Source: Candidatus Competibacteraceae bacterium (GTDB taxonomy: Bacteria > Pseudomonadota > Gammaproteobacteria > Competibacterales > Competibacteraceae). From it: a stretch of 5,447 nucleotides of DNA. The notes beneath the pieces are model-generated. The model saw only the letters and a list, made by a program, of their open reading frames with translations, did not search any database and was not told where the DNA came from. Positions 1 through 5,447 of the stretch are shown here, piece after piece (within the stretch, counting starts at the first letter, position 1; each line of letters starts with the position of its first letter). A program made the translations under genes and the position numbers. The stretch is taken from assembly GCA_012032855.1 (NCBI GenBank), contig JAAUQA010000263.1, positions 1 through 5,447 of the forward strand. The letters run 5' to 3'.

Positions 1-1425
1 CGCTGTTCGCGACCAGTTTCTCGTTCATTGTTTCCCTGTTCCTGCTGGTCGGATTCGATCCGTCAAACCCCGATTTCCAGTTCGTGGAAGAGGGAGAGTG
101 GATCCTTGGCCTGACCTACAAGATGGGCGTCGACGGCATTTTCGATCCTGTTCGTCATGCTGACAACCTTCCTGATGCCGCTGGTGATCCTGTCCTGCTG
201 GGACGTCACACACCGGGTCAAGGAATACATGATCGCGTTTCTGGCGCTGGAACCCTGATGCTGGGCGTTTTCTGCGCCCTGGACCTGGTGTTGTTCTACC
301 TGTTCTTCGAGGGTGGCCTGATTCCGATGTTCTTGATCATCGGCATCTGGGGCGGTCCGCGGCGAGTGTACGCTACCATTAAGTTTTTCCTGTACACCTT
401 TCTTGGCTCGGTATTCATGCTGGTCGCGCTGATTTATATGTATTTCCAGTCCGGCAGCTTCGAGATTTTGGAATTTCATTTACTCAGCTTGACGCTGAAC
501 GAGCAGATTCTGATTTTCCTGGCTTTTTTGCTGGCCTTTGCGGTCAAGGTGCCGATGTGGCCAGTGCACACTTGGTTGCCGGACGCACATGTGGAAGCGC
601 CCACCGGTGGTCGGTGATATTGGCGGCGATCACCTTAAAAGTCGGTGGTTACGGTTTCGTACGCTTTGCCCTGCCCATCACCCCGGATGCGGCCAGCGCC
701 TTGCACGGCTTGATTATTGTCATGTCGCTGATTGCAGTTGTTTATATCGGCTTGGTGGCGCTGGTACAGCAAGATATGAAAAAGCTGATCGCTTATTCTT
801 CCATCGCGCACATGGGTTTCGTGACCCTGGGCTTTTTCATCGTATTCGGCATCGCCCGCCACACAGGCAGCCTGACCGGAGCCGCCATAAGCATTGAAGG
901 CGGGATGGTGCAGATGATTTCCCACGGTTTCATTTCAGGTGCGTTGTTCCTGTGCGTCGGGGTGCTGTACGATCGCTTACACTCGCGGCAAATTGAAGAC
1001 TACGGCGGGGTGGTGAACACCATGCCGGTTTTGCCGCGTTTATGGTGCTGTTCGCCATGGCCAATGCCGGGTTACCAGGCACCTCGGGTTTCGTCGGCGA
1101 ATTTATGGTGATTCTGGGCAGTTTTAAGGCGAGTTTCTGGATCGCCTTCCTGGCCGCTCTAACCTTGATTTTGGGAGCAGCCTATACGCTGTGGTTGGTC
1201 AAGCGGGTAATCTTCGGTGACATCGGCAATGAACGAGTTGCCGGCTTGCAGGATATCAACCGGCGGGAAACCGTGATGCTGAGCGCTTTGGCTGCCGCCG
1301 TATTGTTGGTCGGGGTCTGGCCGGATCCGCTGGTTAACGTGATGCATGCTTCAGTAGAAAATCTCATTCAGCATATTTCCATCAGCAAGCTGCCGGAAGC
1401 CGGCGTTGCCCTTTCAAGGTTCTAG
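1..1425 (+). CDS. nuoM: NADH-quinone oxidoreductase subunit M (NuoM), 5'-partial, with four single-base frameshifts
   Basis: Antiporter-like proton-pumping subunit in the membrane arm of respiratory complex I. The gene is open at the window start (first full codon at 3) and ends with TAG at 1423-1425. Correcting the indels gives about 474 residues; the family is near 500, so roughly 30 N-terminal residues lie outside. Conserved protein is spread over three frames: 3-140 and about 252-611 in one, 142-252 in a second (starting [18 protein letters not shown]), about 612-1029 in the second-to-last, and 1033-1425 in the last. Functional residues known in the family are present: the glutamate of LFYLFFEGG (GAG 309-311), the lysine of [14 protein letters not shown] (AAG 546-548), the lysine of ITLKVGGYG (AAA 638-640) and the glutamate of GFVGEFMV (GAA 1099-1101). 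nuoN follows after 15 bases in the same operon. Identity is very secure; the frameshifts are probably sequence errors, although pseudogenisation cannot be excluded from one sequence. Confidence 0.97.
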
Positions 1426-1440
1426 GCGTCATTGGAAACC

Positions 1441-2877
1441 ATGAATTTCGTCGCACCCGACTTCGTCCCCGCTCTGCCCGAATTGTTCGTCACCGGCATG
1501 GCCTGCTTGATTCTGGTGGTGGATGTGTTTCTGACCCAAAGTCAGCGGCACATCACTTTCCGACTCGCTCAGTTCACGCTGCTGGGCGCAGCGTTGTTGA
1601 CCTTGCGCTCCTATTCCACGGAGGCCGTGATTACCTTCGACGGTCATTTCGTCAAAGACGCGCTGGGCGATACCCTCAAGCTGGCCATTTATCTCATTTC
1701 CGCCGTGGTGTTCCTATATTCGCGGGACTATCTGCGCCAGCGTGAGCTGTTCAAGGGCGAATATTACGTGTTGGGGTTGTTCGGCGTGTTAGGCATGATG
1801 ATCATGGTGTCCGCCCACAGTTTTTTGAGCGTTTATCTGGGTCTGGAATTGCTGTCCTTGTCGCTTTATGCGCTAGTGGCATTTGATCGGGATTCGCCGC
1901 TCGCTGCTGAAGCCGCCATGAAGTACTTCGTGCTCGGCGCATTGGCTTCAGGAATGCTGTTGTACGGCATTTCCATGTTGTACGGCGCAACCGGCAGTTT
2001 GGATATCGATACCGTCGGCCAAGCGGTCGCTGAACAAGGCGTTCGGAATCTGGTGCTGGTATTCGGGTTGGTATTTATGGTGGTAGGGCTGGCGTTCAAG
2101 CTCGGCGCGGTGCCGTTTCACATGTGGTTGCCTGATGTGTATCAAGGCGCACCGACTTCGGTGACGCTATATCTCGGCGCAGCGCCCAAGCTGGCTGCTT
2201 TTGCGCTGCTTATCCGGGTACTGGTTGATGGTTTAGGTGCTTTGCAAACGGACTGGCAACAAATGCTGATTGTATTGGCTGCGCTGTCCATCGCGTTGGG
2301 CAATCTGGTCGCTATCGTGCAGACCAACATCAAGCGGCTGTTAGCCTATTCGACCATTGCTCATGTCGGCTTTTTGTTGCTGGGTATTTTGTCGGGCACG
2401 TCCGCCGGTTATGCAGCGGCTTTATTCTATATCCTCACCTATGTGCTGATGGCAGCGGGTGCCTTCGGCATCGTTATCATTCTGAGCCGGGCAGGCTTCG
2501 AAGCTGAGCGCATCGAAGACTTTAAGGGCTTGAATGAGTACAGTCCTTGGCTGGCTTTCCTCATGCTGTTGATCATGATGTCGATGGCGGGAATTCCATT
2601 CCTGGTGGGTTTTTACGCCAAGCTGGCGGTTCTGCAAGCCGTCATCGGTGAAGGACTGGTGGGCTTGGCGATTTGGTCGGTGGTATTCTCGGTGATCGGG
2701 GCGTTTTATTATTTGCGGGTGGTCAAATTCATGTATTTCGACCCGCCGCCGGATAGCCCCGAACCGATTGCTATCAGTCAAGATACCCAGGTTGTCATCA
2801 GCGCCAACGGCTTGCTGGTTGTGGCGCTGGGTTTGTATCCGACTGCTTTAATGGTTTGGTGTGTTGAGGTTTTCTAG
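1441..2877 (+). CDS. nuoN: NADH-quinone oxidoreductase subunit N (NuoN), complete
   Basis: Complete 478-residue polytopic membrane protein, the normal size for NuoN, another antiporter-like subunit of complex I that couples quinone reduction to proton translocation. Residues typical of the proton path are all visible: E136 in LGLELLSL, K161 in [10 protein letters not shown]220 in [21 protein letters not shown]250 in [10 protein letters not shown] and K394 in [10 protein letters not shown]. They align with the E. coli NuoN residues known as E133, K158, K217, K247 and K395. The conserved [12 protein letters not shown] segment is also present. I chose the ATG at 1441 because the resulting start [16 protein letters not shown] resembles other NuoN N-termini; an in-frame TTG at 1432 would add only three residues. 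A weak GGAA lies at 1434-1437, and translation may be coupled to nuoM, whose stop is 15 bases upstream. No frameshift was seen, unlike in nuoM. A terminator follows immediately, marking the probable end of the nuo operon. Confidence 0.98.
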   Translation: MNFVAPDFVPALPELFVTGMACLILVVDVFLTQSQRHITFRLAQFTLLGAALLTLRSYSTEAVITFDGHFVKDALGDTLKLAIYLISAVVFLYSRDYLRQRELFKGEYYVLGLFGVLGMMIMVSAHSFLSVYLGLELLSLSLYALVAFDRDSPLAAEAAMKYFVLGALASGMLLYGISMLYGATGSLDIDTVGQAVAEQGVRNLVLVFGLVFMVVGLAFKLGAVPFHMWLPDVYQGAPTSVTLYLGAAPKLAAFALLIRVLVDGLGALQTDWQQMLIVLAALSIALGNLVAIVQTNIKRLLAYSTIAHVGFLLLGILSGTSAGYAAALFYILTYVLMAAGAFGIVIILSRAGFEAERIEDFKGLNEYSPWLAFLMLLIMMSMAGIPFLVGFYAKLAVLQAVIGEGLVGLAIWSVVFSVIGAFYYLRVVKFMYFDPPPDSPEPIAISQDTQVVISANGLLVVALGLYPTALMVWCVEVF

Positions 2878-3092
2878 GTATCAGTGCGTCGGTCTCGAAC
2901 GATGCACTTTTTATTTAGAAACCATTTCAGGGAATAATAGAAGTGTAGAATCGTTCCCCAGACCATTAAAAAGAATCCAAAAATAAAAATGGCTGAAGCT
3001 GAAAAAAAATAATCCACTGAATCTCGATAATGAGACGCCAGGAACAGAATTAAAACTCCGATAATTGATATTATTAAACCCTTATATTTCAT
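2874..3092 (-). CDS. Possible small two-helix membrane protein, unrecognised
   Basis: An open frame of 72 codons from ATG (3090-3092) to TAG (2874-2876). I do not recognise the protein. Two hydrophobic stretches stand out: residues about 6-20 ([15 protein letters not shown]) and about 28-53, rich in F, I and L. They are separated by a short polar loop HYRDSVD. Positive charges at the N-terminus (MKYK) and after the second helix (KWFLNKK, then RDRR) suggest a helical hairpin with both ends in the cytoplasm. A TTG one codon upstream could also be used. No clear ribosome binding site precedes either start. The DNA is far more AT-rich than its neighbours (48 of 150 G+C at 2941-3090), which fits acquired DNA, but AT-rich non-coding DNA can also yield hydrophobic-looking frames by chance. 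The last ten or so codons run through the nuo terminator and the stop overlaps that of nuoN. Coding status is uncertain. Confidence 0.45.
   Translation of the reverse strand: MKYKGLIISIIGVLILFLASHYRDSVDYFFSASAIFIFGFFLMVWGTILHFYYSLKWFLNKKCIVRDRRTDT
2883..2916 (+). terminator. Rho-independent terminator of the nuo operon
   Basis: A 9-bp stem pairs AGTGCGTCG (2883-2891) with CGATGCACT (2900-2908), containing one G-U pair, around an 8-base loop. It is followed at once by TTTTATTT (2909-2916). It begins 5 bases after the nuoN stop, as expected for the last gene of the operon. There is no matching T-run on the opposite strand, so it should act only on plus-strand transcription. The structure was read by eye; no folding energy was computed. 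Confidence 0.78.
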
Positions 3093-3166
3093 CAATTATG
3101 CTATTCAACTAGGCACCAATTCCCGTGGGATTATGAACGCATCCCCGCCTTACGATTTCACAAACC
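3093..3166. other. Intergenic gap downstream of hemL, no clear signal
   Basis: A 74-base spacer between the hemL stop and the start of the small membrane ORF, both on the minus strand. It contains a short inverted repeat (TCCCGTGGGA at 3121-3130) and a GGGAT/ATCCC pairing on the minus strand, but neither is followed by a T-run, so I cannot call a terminator for hemL. I also see no convincing promoter or ribosome binding site for the small ORF here. Confidence 0.5.
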
Positions 3167-4445
3167 TCACAACTTCCCGAATACCCGCCGCGCTGCTGCC
3201 ACTGTTTCTTCGATGTCGCCTTCCGTATGGGCAGCAGACATAAACCCCGCTTCAAATGCTGAAGGCGCCATGTATACGCCTTCTTTCAGGAGACCGTGGA
3301 AAAAGGCTTTGAAACGTTCAGTATCGCAGGACGTGGCCTGAGCGTAGTTAGTGATTGCTGACTCCGCTGTAAAGAACAAACCGAACATGCCCCCGGCCTG
3401 AGTCGATGTCAAAGGAATACCGGTATCTTGAGCGGCTCTGGTCATGCCTTCGAGGAAATCGCGGGTTTTTTCCTCCAAAGCCTCGTAAAAGCCGGACGCC
3501 GTCAACAGTTTCAGATTCGCCAGTCCCGCCGCCATAGCGACCGGATTGCCTGATAAGGTTCCTGCTTGATATACCGGCCCAAGCGGGGCCAAATGTTCCA
3601 TGATCTCACGCCGACCCCCGAATGCACCGACCGGCATTCCGCCGCCGATGATTTTGCCTAATGTGGTCAAATCCGGCAGCACGCCATAGCGATCTTGCGC
3701 CCCCCCTAAGGCGACTCGGAAACCGGTCATGACTTCGTCGAAAATCAGCACGCAGCCGTAGTCGTCGCAAATCCCTCGCAAGCCTTCCAGGAAACCCGGC
3801 ACCGGTGGAATGCAGTTCATGTTGCCAGCCACCGGCTCGACGATGATGCAGGCGATTTGCTCGCCCAACACCTGAAAGATTTTCTGCACACCGGTCAGAT
3901 CATTAAAGGTCAGCGTCAAAGTCTGGCCGGCGACTTCTGCAGGCACACCGGGGGAAGTCGGTACGCCGAGCGTCAATGCGCCGGAACCGGCCTTGACCAG
4001 CAGCGCATCAGAATGACCGTGATAACAACCTTCGAATTTGATGATGCGGTCCCGTCCAGTGAATCCACGCGCCAAACGGATAGCGCTCATGGTGGCCTCG
4101 GTGCCGGAATTGCACATCCGCACCAACTCCAGAGACGGTACGTGTTCGCATAGCCATTGCGCCATTTCAGTTCGATGGCAGTCGCGCGCCGAAACTCAAA
4201 CCGTTTGCAGCGGTTTCCTGCACGGCCCGTACCACGGCGGGATGGGCATGACCGGCGATCATCGGCCCCCAGGACCCGACATAGTCGATATAGCGTCGAT
4301 CGTCTTCGTCGTACAGATAGGCACCGGCGGCGCGCTTGAAAAATATCGGCTCGCCACCGACAGCACGAAAGGCGCGCACGGGCGAGTTAACCCCACCGGG
4401 GATGTAATTCTGGGCTTCGGTAAACAGGTCTTGAGATCGAGTCAT
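3167..4445 (-). CDS. hemL: Glutamate-1-semialdehyde 2,1-aminomutase (HemL), with two single-base frameshifts
   Basis: PLP-dependent cytosolic enzyme that converts glutamate-1-semialdehyde to 5-aminolevulinate, the last step of the C5 route to heme and other tetrapyrroles (after GltX and HemA). It runs from ATG at 4443-4445 to TGA at 3167-3169. After adding two missing bases it encodes 426 residues, the usual length. Family signatures are clear: the N-terminus has [11 protein letters not shown]; the PLP phosphate-binding segment is [26 protein letters not shown] carries the aspartate expected to contact the PLP ring; and the Schiff-base lysine in [17 protein letters not shown] (codon 3653-3655) becomes residue 265, exactly as in E. 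coli HemL. The frame breaks twice within about 17 bases, near 4184/4185 and 4167/4168. Between these points the third frame supplies the expected PTAIEL. No strong ribosome binding site is seen before the ATG. tag lies 47 bases upstream on the same strand. Identity is essentially certain; the breaks are most likely sequence errors. Confidence 0.98.
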
Positions 4446-4492
4446 GATTTAACAGTCGTTAGCGTGGTGCGATGGGGAGTTAAGAAAGCGTT

Positions 4493-5085
4493 TTATTCGG
4501 GATATCCGGCAATGATTTCCTGACGGCGAAAACAATCCAGGGCATGATCGTTGATCATTCCCGTCGCCTGCATATGAGCGTAACAAATGGTCGAGCCGAC
4601 GAATTTAAAACCCCGTTGCCGCAAATCCTTGCTGAGCGCATCCGATTCCGGGCTGGTAGCCGGAAAATCGCTTAACGAGCGGAAAGTATTCACAATTGGT
4701 CTACCATCACAAAGCGCCAGATGTAATCGGAGAAGCTGCCGAACTCTGCCTGCACGTCTAAGAAGCAACGGGCGTTATTGATCGCGGCGAAAACTTTTTT
4801 TCGATTGCGAATAATGCCGGGATCAAGCAACAGTTGTTCGGCATGTTGCTCGTCGAAGCGCGCCACTTGCTGCGGATCGAAATTCGCAAAGGCCCGCCGA
4901 TAATTTTCCCGTTTGCGCAGCACGGTATACCAACTTAAGCCGGCTTGTGCGGATTCCAGAGTGAGGAACTCGAACAGTAGACCGTCATCGTAAACCGGCA
5001 CACCCCATTCCGTATCGTGATAGGCGATGTAAACCGACTTGCTCAGATCGACCCAGGGGCAGCGGTTTGGTGTTGAGGAGTGCAT
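4493..5085 (-). CDS. tag: DNA-3-methyladenine glycosylase I (Tag), with one single-base frameshift
   Basis: Base-excision repair enzyme that removes 3-methyladenine from alkylated DNA. It runs from ATG at 5083-5085 to TAA at 4493-4495, and adding one missing base gives 197 residues (E. coli Tag has 187). The four zinc ligands of the family are present: C9 (NRCPW), H23 (IAYHDTEWG), H181 and C185 (both in NDHALDC), with the same spacing as in E. coli. The base-recognition residues E44 and W52 lie in ESAQAGLSWYTVLRKREN, and the conserved RGFKFVGSTICYAHMQATG is intact in the second frame. The break is near 4708/4709, where the frame reads WRFV and then diverges to a premature TGA at 4690-4692; the other frame resumes at DGRPIVNTFRSLS. 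A weak GGTGAG (minus strand, 5097-5102) lies 11 bases before the ATG. The gene sits 29 bases after the GST-like gene and may be cotranscribed with it. Confidence 0.96.
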
Positions 5086-5114
5086 CGTGATGTCAACTCA
5101 CCACGCCTACGCCT

Positions 5115-5447
5115 TTAGATGGGCGTGCCAGCTTCATCTTCTTCAATAATCTCGGTTTCTGCATGACCGGCTGCCACCCATTCTTGCAGGGCCGGATGAG
5201 CATTCATCGTCGCTGCGTATTGCTGGGCAACCTCGGGCAGCTCCACGCCATAGGTATTGAACCGCGATACCACGGGCGAAAACATCGCATCAGCAATAGT
5301 GAAGTGTCCGAACAGCCAGTCACCGCCTTGTCCGTAACGCTCCCAGCAATCACACCAAATGTCGATGACGCGGGCAATATCCGCCTGGGCTTCGGGCGAG
5401 GGATTAATCTTGCGGCGAGATCGGCAGTTCATCGGCATCTCTGAGCG
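5115..5447 (-). CDS. Glutathione S-transferase family protein, C-terminal domain only (5'-partial)
   Basis: The last 110 codons of a gene that starts beyond the window end; the frame is open to 5447 and stops with TAA at 5115-5117. The fragment begins RSEMPMNCR, which I recognise from a group of bacterial GST-like proteins, and continues as an all-helical GST C-terminal domain. Within it, WLFGHFTIADAMFSPVVSRF (fragment residues about 44-63) contains the S/T-x-x-D N-capping box (T50 to D53) of GST folding cores. The N-terminal thioredoxin-like domain that binds glutathione lies outside, so catalytic type and substrate cannot be judged. The C-terminal tail is acidic (TEIIEEDEAG). An ATG at 5436-5438 is internal, because conserved sequence continues upstream of it. 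No frameshift is visible. It is likely cytosolic and possibly cotranscribed with tag 29 bases downstream; a role in detoxifying electrophiles is only a family-level inference. Confidence 0.88.
   Translation of the reverse strand, partial: RSEMPMNCRSRRKINPSPEAQADIARVIDIWCDCWERYGQGGDWLFGHFTIADAMFSPVVSRFNTYGVELPEVAQQYAATMNAHPALQEWVAAGHAETEIIEEDEAGTPI

Noticed and set aside
84..617. A separate gene with GTG start inside the nuoM region
   Set aside because: The same frame is already open and NuoM-like from position 3 ([20 protein letters not shown]), so this is the middle of nuoM and not a new start.
3121..3130. Inverted repeat TCCCGTGGGA as a hemL terminator or operator
   Set aside because: The stem is only four base pairs with a two-base centre and no T-run; this is easily found by chance.
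4163..4195. Programmed ribosomal frameshifting as the cause of the hemL break
   Set aside because: Two shifts 17 bases apart would be needed, there is no slippery heptamer or downstream structure, and unrelated genes in the window have the same kind of defect.
4446..4460. TGTTAAAT before hemL (minus strand) as an extended -10 promoter
   Set aside because: It is directly next to the ATG and would give an essentially leaderless mRNA; the match is weak and no -35 box supports it.
5080..5102. TTGACA on the minus strand (5091-5096) as a -35 box for tag
   Set aside because: The spacing places any -10 box inside the coding region, and no TATAAT-like sequence is found there.
1..5447. Mobile element, CRISPR array, tRNA or rRNA, or toxin-antitoxin pair
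   Set aside because: I saw no transposase motifs, terminal inverted repeats, regularly spaced direct repeats or RNA-gene signatures. The small AT-rich ORF has no partner gene.

Overview
The window looks like a piece of an ordinary proteobacterial chromosome, most likely gammaproteobacterial. That placement is inferred from the general character of the NuoM, NuoN, HemL and Tag proteins; no rRNA or other strong taxonomic marker is present. The genes are moderately GC-rich, for example 36 of 60 bases at 2101-2160. A short AT-rich gap between two convergent gene blocks has only 48 of 150 G+C at 2941-3090.

Plus strand, 1-2916: this is the end of a respiratory complex I (NADH:quinone oxidoreductase, nuo) operon. 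nuoM lacks its first few dozen codons at the window edge and is followed after 15 bases by an intact nuoN. A good intrinsic terminator (2883-2916) starts 5 bases after the nuoN stop, so nuoN is probably the last gene of the operon. NuoM and NuoN are two of the three antiporter-like proton-pumping membrane subunits, and their key charged residues are all visible.

Minus strand, 5447-3167: three co-directional genes read leftward toward nuo. They are the C-terminal domain of a glutathione S-transferase-like protein (cut by the window end), tag (3-methyladenine DNA glycosylase I) and hemL (glutamate-1-semialdehyde aminomutase, heme/tetrapyrrole synthesis by the C5 route). The gaps are 29 and 47 bases, so they could share a transcript, but their functions are unrelated.

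Between the blocks, 2874-3092 on the minus strand could encode a 72-residue protein with two membrane segments. I do not recognise it. Its coding status is uncertain, and its last codons overlap the nuo terminator and the nuoN stop.

The most striking property is that nuoM, tag and hemL are each broken by single-base indels: four, one and two sites respectively. All are one-base length changes that can be placed in runs of the same base, and conserved protein resumes at once in another frame. I read these as sequencing or assembly errors rather than gene decay, because the proteins are otherwise full length with every catalytic residue kept, and two of the genes are core housekeeping genes. 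I found no sign of a new biological system, mobile element, CRISPR array or RNA gene. The only candidate for novelty is the small AT-rich membrane ORF.
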